A stretch of DNA of 64,000 bases, taken from NCBI GenBank assembly GCA_001692895.1, contig KV748237.1, forward strand, positions 248,001 through 312,000, read 5' to 3'. The position numbers and the translations under genes are program-made. Positions 34,051 to 47,556 of the stretch are shown piece after piece; position 1 is the first letter of the stretch; each line of letters starts with the position of its first letter. This DNA is from Cenococcum geophilum 1.58 (taxonomy: Eukaryota; Ascomycota; Dothideomycetes; Gloniales; Gloniaceae). The notes under the pieces were generated by a model. It was not told the origin of the DNA and searched no databases. It saw only the letters and a program-made list of their open reading frames with translations.

Positions 34051-37000
34051 TTACCTTAATATAACCTTTGCCCTTTATGCTTGTAAATATAAAAATTTAT
34101 ATTAACTAAGTTCTTATTTTAATTTTCTAAGCTCTAATTCTATCTTCCGATTTTATAGTTTAATTGCTTTTACTTTAGCTTCTATACGTAGAACCTAGGC
34201 TTCTTGCTTACGAATATTTAATTAGGATTACTATAGCGTTAACTATTGTGAGAATTAAGCTTATTAAGTAACCGTTATATAAAGTAAGGACTATAAGCTA
34301 CTCTTATATCCTAGATATAGTTAGCTTATAAGCTAGATATATTAAGGATATATCTAAATAATCCTACCTAATGGTAAAATAGGCCTAGGAGAGAGCGAAA
34401 CCTAACTATTATTTAATGTTGTAATAGAGGAAACTAAAAAATATTAGCTTTATAGAATTTGGTAAGATCTAAAATATAATATACTGGAGTGAATAGAGGT
34501 AAGAAATTATGAGTGAGATTTTAATTATGCGCCTCGCGAACTTTGTAATTGCGACTATGGGCGTATACTAGTTCTAGAAGATAATATATCTAATATAACA
34601 TTATTAAAATTAAAATCTTTATCCTCTTTAATACTTATAGATATAGCATTAGCTTTTTCTTTGCTAGTATAGGCCTGTTTTCTTAATTTTTCTAGCTCTT
34701 TTAAAACTTGTAGAACTATAGCAGATTATATTAGCGATATATCCACATTAGAGCCATAATAAATCCATATATTTACGCTTCTCTGCTAAAGCTATTCTTT
34801 CGGCAATAGATATAGTTCGCGATATATATATAATTCCATACTAATAATACGCCTTCTACGCTTTAAAATCAAAAACATCAATTCTTTGTCTACTATAATC
34901 GTTATTATAATACTATATTACGGATATACAAGATATACTAATATTAAAATAGCAGCTAAAAGGCTTAATCGACGCCTAAGATTATTCGCTTAAAAATAGG
35001 AGCATTTAACGGCGTTTATATTCTTTATAATTATAGAGAATATATTGCTGTCCATTTTACTATAATATAGATTTATTCCAAATGCAATATATATATATCG
35101 CTTATATTAATACTAGTTTACGATTTTATAGTTATTGCTGTACTTTTCTATAACCGTAAATGTTAGAATGTGGATATAGTATAGATTAATTAGGGATATA
35201 ATATCTCTATACCTTTAATCGCGTCTAAAATTTCGTAGTATTGCTTGTGGCTTATAGCCTCTATAATCGAAGCTATATATTACCTAATACTATCTTGGCC
35301 TATATTTCCGGCTCTAATAACCTAATAAATACCGCGAAGAATGTGGATTTAGTAATATATAATTGCGGACTTTATATAGCCCTGCTAGGTCTGCGAGGGG
35401 TTAATATCTGCTAGATAAAGGCTAAGCCCTAATATATTTTAGTAATATCTTTAACATATACGTATTATAAAATACCTTTTACCTACGCCCTATCTATATC
35501 CATAAAAGCTGCATAAAATCTACGTTTATGGATATAACTCTAATAAGTTGGATAGCCGCAATTCTTATATAAGCGGAATATAGTATAGAAAAGTTATTAA
35601 TACATCTCTGCTAATTGGCCCATAGTTTGGTTTATAAAAACTCTTATTAGTATAATAACTATAGCCTTATTAGAATAAAGATATAACCGTGATATAACTG
35701 GGTTATATAATACCTTTATTAATTCCAGGGATATTTATAGTAATTACAACCTTATCTAGCCTAGCTATACCAACTCGTTTAAACAACATATTAATTTTAA
35801 ATGTTTTTAATATTAATAGTATTTCTGCCTGGCCTTTTTAAAAGCATATAATTATTAGCTTACTATTTTTGTGGAATATATCTTATATATATCTAGGACC
35901 AGTTTTATAATACAGATGCTTTTTAAATATTACCCCTTGTATATCTTAACCTTATAGAAATAATAAAAGCTATTGCTTTTTAATTATATATTAAATCTTA
36001 TTAAGATTTGCTAGGCTTTAATAAAGGCTTAGAAGGCTAGTGACATTATATTTTTCGCAAAACTCTTTTATTAAAGGGCTATATATAAAAGAGCCTAATA
36101 GAGTAAAGATAGAGTATTAATATAGCTGAGATATAATATACTTAGAGCAAGCCCTGGCCCTAACTGTCGCTAGATTTGTTGTTAAAGTTCTTTAATAAGC
36201 TATATTGGAACCTTTAACGGAGGCGCTAGAGGATACGTATGTTTGCTATAAGAAGTTAAAATAATATAAGGGCAATCCTTAATATTATCTAGCTATATAT
36301 AATTAAACTCCACTTTATATAAGGCTAGTACCTATTTTCTAGGCCTTTAGGCGTGGTTACAACCTAGATATATTATAATAACTTACCGTAATTATCTAAT
36401 CTTTTCTTCCTGTGCTTTACCGCTGTATAGGTTTCTAGGCAACCCTAATAGCCTTAGTTAAGTAAATCTCTTAAATATTTTAATAAGTATCTTAAAACTA
36501 AAGAAAGAGACTTTTAGTAGTGTTTTTTATGGTTTTATATTCGACTTTCCTTAGTATAGTATATACTTACCACGGGTCTATCTATAAGTGACTAGTTATA
36601 GCTTAATTATAGTAGTAATATATTTAGAATCTATTAGATACTAACTGTATACTTTATAATATAAAGATATGGCTTATAACTAGCACTTTGCTCTATATAG
36701 GCAATCTAGTACTAAAATATATAATAAATACTATTATAAAGCCTATATATACGTTAATAAGAATAGATAATATAAATTAATATCTTACGTATTTGTATCT
36801 CTTTGTTTAATATTATCTTAATTTAATTCTATTAAATCGCCAAGGAAATATATAAGAGTTCGCGACGTCTATATTATAACTTAGATATAGTAGCATAATA
36901 TTATAGATATATTATACTTTTTCTTACAATTTACGTATTCTTTCCTAGTTCTCCACTGTAATTTACTTATAATAAAAGTTTTATAGTTAAGGGTCTAAAT

Positions 37001-37054
37001 ATTCGTAATAAAACACGCCTAAATAGGGTATTTATCTTCTAAAACACTTTTAGA
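34051..37054. other. decayed region with a minus-strand coding frame
   Basis: Mostly unreadable. On the minus strand about 35740-35170 a frame with only RIP-type stops reads SFYKPNYGPISRDVLITFL, then FYGYRQGVGKRYFIIRI and YIASIIEAISHKQYYEILDA, clearly once protein-coding. Another stretch near 36290-36130 reads KVPIQLIKEL in one frame. I cannot assign a family; a DNA-transposon transposase is a guess. The block continues beyond copy C at 45009. Confidence 0.45.
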
Positions 37055-37478
37055 TATAACGGAACCTTATAGCAAGAACTACGATGGGCTCGTTATTAAG
37101 CTAGGTGTGTAGGAAATGCAAATATAAAAGTCAACAACGTAATATTAACTGGTGGAGTGGTTGCCTATAGATTAACTTTAATTATATTCTAAGAATCACT
37201 ACAAGGAAGGAACTATCTAGGTAGGGACTAAGGGTCCTTAAATACACAACCGTACTCCTATAAAATCCTTCTTATACGTAATATACGTCTTATACATAAG
37301 GTATATAAGTTCCTCTCGTTCCTCTTGTTTAATATATAGCATATTATATGACCTTGGTTACTATTCCTTGTTATATAGTTCTACCGGTTCTATTATAGAC
37401 CGTGCCTAAATTAACTAACTAGCTTCTTCTATCTCTTCTCTAAGTAGTTATAATATTATACTTAAAGCGTCTATAATA
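37055..37478 (-). repeat. 3' LTR of chromovirus copy C
   Basis: 424 bp; on the plus strand it begins tataacggaacc and ends gcgtctataata. The purine tract on the minus strand lies just beyond, at about 37479-37500 (complement ctatctccctcctcttta). Confidence 0.92.
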
Positions 37479-38214
37479 CTATCTCCCTCCTCTTTATCTT
37501 TGTTCTTAAAGATTTAAAATATCTCTAAGTTGTTTACTAGAGGTATAATGTCCGTTTAATTAATTTGGTTAATATTATTACTCATTATACCTAAAGTAAT
37601 TTCTTCTTTATACACCCAATGTTGTGCTCGCATTATTGCTGTAATATTATCTTTTAGTAAGATTATACCGTCTCTGTGTTCTTATTATTTGAAAGAGGGG
37701 TTAGTTTATATTATATTAGTAAACCTATCTTCGCGACAACCGTTCTCTTACTTAGAGTGCACTAAAGCGAATATTTATTTATCCTGTAACGTTTACTCTA
37801 CTTCTAATGCTAAATATGCGCGATTTATTACTCTTAATAGTCGTCTAGTTCCCTAATTGATTTATTTTAGGGTCTTATATTTAATCTGCTGCTGCGTAGC
37901 TAGATAGTAAACTGTTATAAGCCCTAGCTAAGTTAGAACGTTCCTATAACGCGGAATAGAAGGCCCTAAATGCTTAAATCGCGGCGTCTGTTCGTCTGCT
38001 TTGTCTTAAGAAGGTTTATAAAAAGGTTTATTTTAAGGAGTAGAAACTTATGGAATAAGGTTTACAGGAACTAGGTAATAAAAGAATGGATTCTCCTCTA
38101 ATAGAGAAGGAAATAGATCCGAGTAGTTCGGCAACTACTCTTCTTAGGTCCCCCTTAGGTAACTCATTCTTTAGCGATCCTTTTTTATTAATACTGCCTA
38201 ACCTAATTTCTTTC

Positions 38215-41200
38215 AATACTCCTATACCTTTTTTATAGCATTCTTTAAATTCTCTAGTGGCTTCTAGGTAGTCTTAGTATAGCCTATCTACTTAACCTTG
38301 TACTATATTTTGTCGTTAATGTCCTTATAACTAACAATCTTTAAAATTTGCTATTTATCTTCTTCTTATCCTCTATATATGTCTGCTTTATAAACTAGTG
38401 GCTTAATATTTCTATATACTGGCTCTAGTATTATAATGTGCTGTATAGGGTAGATTTTTATTTTAGCTAGTAGGTCTAACTTAAACGTGACTAATAAAAT
38501 CTTTTATATAATTTTAAAAGGTCCTAGTCTAATATAGTCTAATTTCTTACTTAGTTGTTAACTCTTGAAATTTTTGTGTAGTAGCCATACTTTATCTCCC
38601 TCCTTAAGATCTGGTCCCTTAGATCTCTTTATATTATAGTACTTTTTTATTCTCTTTTATACTTTCTTTGCTAATTCTATAAGGTCTATATAAAGATTTA
38701 TTAACGTCTTTATTCTTTCTTTAACTGTACTACTTATTTTCTTTACTTATTATAGTAATAATAATGTCCTTAGCTTATATCCGTAATTTGCCTTAAATAG
38801 TAATATATCTATCCCTTTTTAAGGTGTTATATTATATGTAAACTATATAACTGGTAATAACAATACCTAATTATTTTATGCATAATTAATATAATGCCTT
38901 AGATACTGTTCTAGTGTCTAATTTAGTTTTTCTATTTAACTGTCTATCTGTAGATAATATGCGGTGGAAGTTGCTACTTAAACTTTTTACTTCGCTAAGA
39001 ACACTTCCTAAAATACTGCTATAAATCTTAGATCTCTATCCGATATAATCTTGCTTAGTGCTTTATATCTTATAAACACTTCTTTAACGTAGATTTTAGC
39101 GATATCTTCTACTAAGATTTCTTCTGTATATGCTATAAAGTATCCCTACTTTATAAGCTTATCCACTATTACTAAGATCGCGTTATAATCTTGTCCGGTA
39201 ATAGGATCTTTTAACTTTGGTAACTTAATAATAAAGTCCTATAATATAATCTCCTATAGTCTTTCTAGTATTTTAATAGGTTGTAGCCCTTTATATAGCT
39301 TATGCCTCGTTGGTTTGTTTTTTTAGCAATTTAGATATTCCTTTATAACTTTTCTAGCTATTTTTTAGATTTTGTTAATGATATACTCCTTCTAGAGTCT
39401 TAATACTAAGCTCGTAGCTCTATTATGTCCTTAAGTTAGTCCCTTATAGAAGTCCTCTATAAACTACTCTGCTATGCTTCTTAGGATGTACTTTACTTCT
39501 TAATTTTTGTATATATCCGTCTATAGATCTTCTAGCTATACTTTTAGAATTCTTTATGCCTAAAGGCTTTCCGGTGTCTTATAGACTTTCTCTAGTTTAT
39601 TATTTTCTTAAGTTGCTATAATTTTTGGATAATTGTACCTAATTAATCCGTCTATATCTTTTTATAATAAAGCCCCCGATAGCTTTTCCTTATTTTATAG
39701 TTTAGCTTTACAGCTTAGAGTATCTGCCCGCGTATTGTCTGTACCTTTAGTATACTAAATCTTAAAATNGTATTCTNTAAGTATNTCTGCCNATNTAACC
39801 TATNTTTAGTTAAGTTCCTTTATNNTTAGGAATCCNNTTAGGTTNTTATAATCCGTCTTAACTATAAATAGTTTCTTTATGCCTTATAAGAATGCTCTCT
39901 ATTTTTTTAATACTGTAACTATACCTAATAACTTCTTGTTGTAGATGTTATAGTTTAACTCTAATAGTGTTATCTTCTAATTGTAGTATGCTACTAGGTG
40001 CTATCCGTTTTAATGCCTTTGTATAAAGTATACCCCTAGTATATAGTCTAATATATTTGTTTCTATAACCGTCTCTAGTCCTAGTTAATAGATCTTAAGG
40101 ACTGGCTCCTAAGTAAACAACTTTTTAACTCTTTTAAAGAGTTCTCTTTGCTCCTTTCCTTATACCTATAGTTCTCCTTTCTTTATTAACCACGTAAATG
40201 GCTTAATGTCCTTTAACTACTACGCTATAAACCTTTTGTAGTAATTGCAAAACCCTAGGAATAATTTTAACTATATAACGTTCTCTAGTTTCTGCTAATT
40301 TACTATAGCCTTAATCTTCTTTGGATTTATGCTAAGTTGGCCTAGTTTAATAATAAATCTAATGAAATTGGTCTTCCTGGTAAAGAACTTGTATTTCTTA
40401 ATTACTACTAGCATTTGTTCTTCTTATAGTCTCTTTAAGACCTATTTAATATATTCTCCGTATTCTTTCTCCGTTATTAAGTAGATAATAATATTATTAA
40501 GATATACTATAATAAATTTATTTAAGTATTCTCCTAATATATTATTAATACGCTTCTAAAACGTTACTGGTGCGTTTATAAGCCTAAATTGCATAACTAA
40601 TAGTTTATATAGTCCTTTCTTTAACCTAAAGGCTGCCTTCTATTTATCGCCTTCCTTAATCCTAATCTAATGGTACGCCTGTTTTAGATCTATCTTTATA
40701 AAGATTTGCGCATTACCTATTCTGTTTTAGATTTTGCTAATTAAGGGTAAAGGATACCTATCCTTCTTAGTAATGCTGTTTAACCGTCTATAGTTAATGT
40801 ATAGCTTTAGTTTGCTATTTTTCTTTAGTATAAATAGTACTGGATAACTTGCTGATAACTGCAATGGTCTAATGTATCCCTTTTATAGATTTTTCTGGAT
40901 AAACTCTTTTAACGCTTTACCTTTTTCTTTAGTAAGCTTGTAGATTGGAAAGAACCTTAGACTTATTTCTAGTTTTAGCTCTATCTTATAGTCCTATACT
41001 ATATATTTTAATAGCTTTTTGCTTTCCGGTAACTATAGTTTTTTACTATACTTATAGTATCTTTTTGGTATATAACTTAGTCCTTTTTCTGTTTCTTTAT
41101 AGGTTGCTCCTACTTAGTACTATACTAACTTGGCTTATTGTTGTATTTTGCGGCGTTAAGTATCTCTAATATTAACCTGACCTATAATCTAATTAATCCT

Positions 41201-41510
41201 TAAATTATATTCCTGTAACTAAGGCATACCTAATACTACCTCGTCCCGTCCTAATGGTAGGATATTAAAAGATATCTTAATTTGTCTCCCTTTAATAGTT
41301 ATCTAAATAGGTTCTGTTTTAAGATTAATAATTCCTCCTTTATAGGTTATTGGATCTCCTAAAATTGTAACTAATAGGTAAGGTTACTTCTTTTGTCTGT
41401 AAGGTAGTCCTATTCTCTTAACTGCTGCTAGTAAGATGTGGTTTCGTGTTGCTCTACTATCTATTAGCGCTTTAAACTACTAATCTTGCTAATTAATTTA
41501 TAAATTTAGG
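38215..41510 (-). pseudogene. chromovirus copy C Pol
   Basis: Minus-strand pol in the same order as copy A. Protease ALIDSRATRNHILL is at about 41475-41430, RT with KLKLYINYRRLNSITKKDRY near 40810-40750 and the catalytic region near 40510-40480. RNase H lies about 40060-40020, the integrase core about 39250-39130, and the chromodomain about 38340-38220. The ambiguous-base cluster at 39770-39845 falls in the RNase H to integrase connection. Confidence 0.86.
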
Positions 41511-44500
41511 TGTTATCTTTAAATTTCTTTAAGGGTCTAAGGCTCTATTACTAGCTCCCTCTAGTTTTATAGGCCTCTACTTTTCCTAACTATTAGCTGC
41601 TTAATCCTAGTATACTTAGCTCGTTCTTTAGCTAATGCCTAGTTCGCTTTTTATCTTTAATATGCTATAAACACGTATTCTTTAGGTATTCTTACTACTA
41701 TTATCCGTCTAAGTATTCTTCCGTAAGAAATCTTCCTGGTTAAAGTACTAAACTTCCTTCCTTTTGGACCTCTGCTGGATACCATCTATATATATATTTA
41801 GTATTCCTGTACTATTACTTATCCGTTATCTAGTATATCCTTATAGGGTATTTCTAATTCTTTTCCTTTGGATTCTTATATATATTATATATATCGTCTA
41901 TACACGCAATCTATAATAACGTATAGTATGCTAGGTGCTTTAGGTTAACTCTTAGCTTATCTTTATCCCTAAGTTTAAACTTTTATTATGCTAATCTAAA
42001 TATTATAACTTTATTTATAGGTACTAAGATGTGTCTCTTACTTTTCTAGTCCTCTAAACGTTCCTTTAGATCCTTTGCCGTTATAATTAAGGCTCCTTTA
42101 ATATACGTTATGGCTTTTTCCGTAATTAGGTGGTCCTAGATAACTTTTTTATCCAACTATATATAGAAATCTTCCCACTTATTATTATGCCTCTGCCTAT
42201 ACTACTTTTGGTATAGCTGCTGGAGTGTATACGGCTTGTCCGTAAGGAAGTATCTTCTTATCGCTATATTGTAATAGCCTTTTATATATCATTCCTTAAA
42301 CCTAGTTAGAATCCCTAAATCCTCTTTATTTTCTAGTTTAGTAAGCCACTTAGCTCTTAGTGTGCCTGCTCTTGGCCTATTGGTAATTCTTTATATTAGT
42401 GCTCTGTCCTTTATACGTCCTAATATGCTAGATCTTTTGTCTAGTTTCTGTTCTTGCTATATAATAATTCTTTGCCTAAACTCTTCTATGGTTTCTTTTG
42501 GTTTGCGCCTTATGCTTTAATCCTTAAAGTTATCTTGCTTCTTAATCCTAGTATTAAACTTTTAATCTTTAGGCTAAATACTGCGTTCCCTTAATAAGTC
42601 TTCTAGGTTTATGTGTCTGTCTCCTAGTCTAACTACTGTTTGTATTATAGATTCTCTAATCTATAAAGAAGCTCCTTATCTCTTGCCTATAGGTGTCCTT
42701 ATTTATACTCCGAAATCTTAGTCCTTTAGATTCTTTAATCTTAAGTTTGCTTCTAACTTAAGCTTGGCTCCTGCCTTAGTTTAACTAGGCGTCTGTAGTG
42801 TTCTTATCTTGTCTTAAGAGTCTTAAATCTTACTTATCTCGTCTTAAAAGTCTTATACCTGTGGGAAACTCTGTCCCGAGCTTATTTGTATATTTTTAAA
42901 CTAAGCTGCTGCCCTGCTCTATTGGTTTTCGTCTGTTATAGGTCCTTAGGTATGCCTTATCTCTTCCTAAGAATCTTAGTCGTCTCTTATCTTGTCTTAA
43001 GAATCTTAAGCCTTTGGCCTTTTGCCTTTATTAAGTGCCGAAGTAGTTTGCTGTCCTATTTCTCTTACGTCTTATAAAGCAATAGATATTATATCTAGTA
43101 GGGTTTCGATCCCTACTAATATTCCCTATTTTATAGTGGAATTATCCTCTACTTCTAGTATAATATCTCTAAGGTCTGCTCGCTCCTAGTAAGCGGCCTT
43201 TATTGCCTTATCGTTACGGAATATTTTGCCTAGGTTAAATTTATTGTCCTTAATATCTAATCTGCGAACTAGTTTATTAGTTCCTCTGTATCCTATAGGT
43301 GCTAGCTCTTATAGCTAATAGCTTACGCCATACTTAGCGTCCTTATAAATTTGGTATATGTTATTATAATAAAACGCAAAACTTTTAATTAAACATTCTT
43401 TTGTTCCTTATAGTATATTATCGTCCCTCTATACGTATATATTGTCTACTAGTCTTATGCCCTTTACTACGTAGTAACTCTACCCACTTCTATAGTCTCT
43501 GACGTAATAACCCTATTTTCCATAATTTATAAAAGCTCCTTCTTTAAACCATTTCTTTTATTATAGAGTCTGCCTAAATATCTTCTGCTATTAAGATCCC
43601 TGATTTAGCCTCTGCTCTTTGGACCTTTAATTACTTAATCCTTATCCTCTAGGTTTCTATAGTTTGCTCCCTCCCTTATGGGCTTCTTTGGTACTACTTA
43701 GGTCTATTAGCTCTGCGCCATACTATAGTTTCTAACTTAGCTTTTGTTGTTACGTACTCTGCGCCTTATATAACTATAGAACTCTATCTTAGCCTTTCTT
43801 AGCCTGTTCCCTTTAGTAGATCTAATTGTTAATCTTAATCGCCTAATCTATTAGTTCCCTTAGGGTATCCGCATCTTCTATTAGGATAATCGCATCCTAG
43901 ACTTTAGCCTTAAGTCCTTATTTATACTATGCTATAAGCGCCCTATTATTCTACTCTACTTATATTGCTAGTGTCTAGAACTATATTATATACTTAATTA
44001 CTAAAGTTCGTTGTATAAGGTTCTGGAGTTTTCTTTCCGCTATAATTATTTCTTCCGGGTCTCCGAATATCTGCGTAAGTTGCTTTACAAATCCTTTCTA
44101 ACTTAAGAACATAAATTATATATTTTGGTTAGTAGTCGTTATTTCGTTTGCCTATATCTCTATAAGGTAAGGTTTAAACTACTTAAGTGCTTTTCCTAAT
44201 AAGAATAGTCCTACGTAGGCTATCCAATCCATGGGTGTAGGTAACTTTACTCCCTCCTATAAGACCTTAAAGTGCATCTACGTAAGGAATTCTTTAAGTT
44301 TTAACCTCTCTTCTATAAATCTCTTAATTAATAGTAGCTTAATCTTTGCTGCTTTTATTCCGTTAAGTCTTTCTTCTAACACTATATTGTTAGCTATTAG
44401 CTAGTTAACTATCTCCTATAGTTGCCCGACCGTTATAGGTTGCTATAAGTTAGTATCTGCCATACTAGTATTACCTCCTGTCCCTAAAGTAGTTGCTGCC

Positions 44501-44535
44501 ATTAATGGCATCGTGGTAGCTGCTTTTGGTGGCAT
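41480..44535 (-). pseudogene. chromovirus copy C ORF1 (Gag plus extension)
   Basis: Starts MPPKAATTMPLMAATTLGTG at 44535, the best preserved Gag start. The CCHC knuckle remnant is at about 43545-43505. DSQDEIR-type heptads are visible as inverted cttgtcttaagaatctta-like units near 42810-42850 and 42965-43010. The extension runs to about 41480 before the protease, as in the other copies. Stops are RIP-type. Confidence 0.83.
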
Positions 44536-44579
44536 GTTGTTTAACTTCTTATATTAATACTATAACTAGGTAGTAATTA

Positions 44580-45003
44580 TGTAACGGAACCTTGTAGCAA
44601 GAACTATGATGGGCTTGTTATTGGGCTAGGTATATAGGAAATGCAAGTATAAAAGTCAACAACGTAATATTAACTGGTGGAGTGGTTGCCCATAGATTAA
44701 CTCTAATTATATTCTAAGAATTACTATAAGGAAGGAACTATCTAGGTAGGGACTGAGGGTCCTTAAATACACAACCGTACTCCTATAAAATCCTTCTTAT
44801 ACGTAATATACGTCTTATATGTAAGGTATATAAGTTCCTCTTATTCCTCTCGTTTAATATGTAGCATATTATATAACCTTGGTTACCATTCCTCGTTATA
44901 TAGTTCTACCGGTTCCATCATGGACCGTGCCTAAATTAACCAACTAGCTTCTTCCGTCTCTTCTCCAAGTAGTCGTAACATTGTACTTAAAGCGTCTGTA
45001 ACA
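44580..45003 (-). repeat. 5' LTR of chromovirus copy C
   Basis: 424 bp; plus strand begins tgtaacggaaccttg and ends gcgtctgtaaca, with both TG and CA termini intact. TTAGA follows at 45004-45008. Confidence 0.93.
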
Positions 45004-45008
45004 TTAGA

Positions 45009-45839
45009 GGCCAAGAAGAGGGTATATTATACTTATTTTGTTCTTTAATATATATAAGTATTATATCTATCTATATTAGAGCTAAGTTATATATAGGATC
45101 TATCTAGGATATAGTATCTTATATTTTTGTACATCTTTATAATATTCTTATTATTTAGCTATAGGCTAGATAAATCTATAATATATTTAATTCTGTGCTT
45201 AGAGGACACAGGATATTTTAGTATCTCTTAACTAAATATAAGTCTTTCTACTATAAGCGATCTAGTTTGTGTAATTAATATTAAGCCTGGCTATATTATA
45301 GAGATAATTAGTTTATATATTATATATAGCTCGCGTTATATAATTCTACTTACTACTATCGTTAAAGAAGAGGCATTGGCAGATTGTTATAGTATAGGCA
45401 TTTAGGATTAAATATCTTCGTGGTACTCCTAATATAAGCCGGATATATCCTAATTACTATCTTTAATATTTATATATATGCGTTCCTCCTACACCCATTA
45501 CCCTTTATAGAAGAAGTCCTCCCGTAATTATTCTAAGTCTTTAATTAAGGGCTAAGTTTCTTCTATTAGCAGTAGTATAGAAGAACTACCTAAGATAGGT
45601 AGGTGCGTAAGGGTACCTAGATTATATCCTAGATACATTATTAATCTATCCTAGATATATCTTTACGCACTTCGGGATACTTACGTATTATTAGCCATTT
45701 TTAATGCTAAGATTTGCACGATCTTAAATACGCCAAAGATAGAGTATGGTTGCAATATTATATGATGATGTGTAGCTTTAATATATTAATCGCGATAATT
45801 TTGAAGAATTTTGTATTAAAAGCTCATTAGGTGTGCGCG
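45009..45839. other. decayed sequence, continuation of the block left of copy C
   Basis: No gene recognised. It joins 37049 across copy C. Around 45600-45670 lies an imperfect inverted pair (aggtgcgtaagggtacctag and ctttacgcacttcggg), perhaps terminal sequence of an unrecognised element. Confidence 0.4.
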
Positions 45840-46625
45840 CACAGGGCTAAAGTTCATCAAGTGTAAGATTTTGCGACGTGGCGTATTTGAACACTCCCGG
45901 AGCTTTCGGCTACACTCTCCGAGCTTCAGACTCGTTTCCACCTCGTCGAGCCATCTGGTCGCCGTCGCGTCGCCGTCGCGTCGCTGTCGCGTCACTGTCT
46001 CATCCAGGTCGCGCGCACCACGCCTATTAAGACCCTCTTCTAAGTCTCCTGGATGTACCGGATAGGCTCTCGTAGAGGGGCCTTAACGAGTTCTCTAGGT
46101 AGGGCCTTAACAAGTTCTTCGCGGTGGCTTTAGGGGCCTTAATAAGTTTTATACGAGGTATCTACGACGCGTTAACCTTAACAAGTTCTTATAAAAAAGG
46201 GTTTCCCTACGCCCTCGTCTTACGATCTCAGAGCTGGTGCAAGCCTAAGGGTGTCCTGTTGTATGACTAGGGCGCGTCCACGTTAACTAGCTAATAATAA
46301 GGCCAGTTTCGGGCCTAGCTATAAGCCAGGTAGTCGTATATTAGGTGGTTTTCGTATCCTAGTATCCCTTGATAGGCCTCCCTAGGTGGTAGAGCAGAAG
46401 CCTTAAGCGGAGGCAGTAAGGCTCCTGGTGTTGTTAAGGGCGATGCTTTGTACGATAGTACGCGTCGCGAGCTCAACACCACAGAACCGCGACGACAGCG
46501 TGCTGCACGCGCTGCGACGGCTCCCTACCATCGCCTCTGCACTTGGCCATCAAAAGAAAACGATTTCCTGATGATGTTTCCACCCGCGGCGACGTGGACG
46601 CGTGCAGTAGGGCTTTGTGGGCCAT
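45840..46625. other. GC-rich island with tandem repeats
   Basis: Abruptly GC-rich and free of obvious RIP, unlike both flanks. It contains an 11-bp tandem repeat (45959-46002) and recurrent ggccttaacgagttct-like phrases (about 46080-46200). A segment at 46021-46057 nearly matches one at 31624-31660. Short open frames on the plus strand (45871-46065, 46448-46630) have no recognisable homology and are probably chance frames in GC-rich DNA. It could be a recently inserted fragment, for example the 5' region of a LINE. Confidence 0.5.
45959..46002. repeat. 11-bp tandem repeat (tcgccgtcgcg), four copies
   Basis: Two exact copies of tcgccgtcgcg, one with a single change (tcgctgtcgcg) and a fourth degenerate copy beginning tcactgtc. 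Confidence 0.85.
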
Positions 46626-47556
46626 ACTAGGTGTTATATAAGGGTGTAGAATATAGCGATATAACTATATAGAAGTGTTATTACTGTCCTATATGCCGCC
46701 TATACCTACCCTAGCATTATTTATACTAGTAAGATATATAGATAAGGTAAATAAGCTTTACTTTAAGCGTGAGATAGGTGTTAAACCTAGTATAGGTAGA
46801 CTGGAATAAGGTATAGGATCTAAAAGCCAGCACCTTAGGTAGATAAAGCGGTTTAATAAGGTACCTTCCTATTAAATTTAGATATAAGCCTTACTAGCCT
46901 AATACTTTTGTTATTGGGATTAATGTTTAACCTTTTATATACCTATACTATATCTACTAAGAGATATACTAATAAAATAAAACAGTTTCGCATATAATAG
47001 TAAATAGTATTAAATAATCTTTAACTACTAACTTAACGTAAGTTAATAGGTTATTGTTGCGGCTTAACTGTAACTAGTTAGAACTAGTAGCTAATTACAA
47101 TAAATACACCCTATTTAAGTTATTTATAAACACTATAGTAATAATACTCTTACTAATACTGCTATTAGTCTAATATATACTATACTAGTATACATTCTTT
47201 TAAGTTATTAATCTATATACGCCCTAAATATTATAAAAACAGCTATAAGATAACCTATTCTAGCTATAAGCTATACCTTTTACTAACTAGGCAAATATAG
47301 GAATGTTACTATAGTAGGTAAATATAAAAATATATTATTAAATACTTAAACCAGTAGCAAGAACCCTATTTTAAGTTAATATAGAATAAGGAAATAAGGA
47401 TAACTGGTATAATTAACCTTATATCTCTATCTAGCCTATTACTAAAAGTTGCCTATATCTTAGTTAATAGAAGGAAGAACACGCTAATAAAGAATAAGTA
47501 TATTAAACCTAGCCAGAATAAGTATATGGAACCTAGCTAAAACGAGTAATATTATA
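46626..47556. other. AT-rich decayed sequence
   Basis: No recognisable gene. A minor 24-bp direct duplication (gaataagtatat..aacctagc) lies near 47490-47540. Otherwise RIP-like composition only. Confidence 0.4.

Larger units (their letters stand above)
37055..45003 (-). mobile_element. chromovirus copy C, full-length, inverted, with target-site duplication
   Basis: 7.95-kb minus-strand copy of the same chromovirus, flanked by TTAGA at 37050-37054 and 45004-45008. LTRs are 37055-37478 (3' LTR) and 44580-45003 (5' LTR). ORF1 begins at ATG 44535. Protease is at about 41480-41445, the RT catalytic box at about 40520-40480 and the chromodomain at about 38350-38215. A cluster of ambiguous bases occupies 39770-39845 in the RNase H/integrase part. 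Retained TG dinucleotides suggest somewhat milder RIP than in copies A and B. Confidence 0.95.

Noticed and set aside
38028-38216. 62-codon minus-strand frame
   Set aside because: It is a short out-of-phase open stretch of the Pol C-terminal tail in copy C, not a separate gene.
40945-41169. 74-codon plus-strand frame in copy C, mirrored by one at 13366-13554 in copy A
   Set aside because: Both are the antisense strand of the pol region between protease and RT of the same chromovirus; recurrence just reflects shared sequence.
46448-46630. 60-codon Arg/Ala-rich plus-strand frame in the GC island
   Set aside because: Expected by chance in GC-rich DNA; no domain, no clear neighbours, and only 60 codons.
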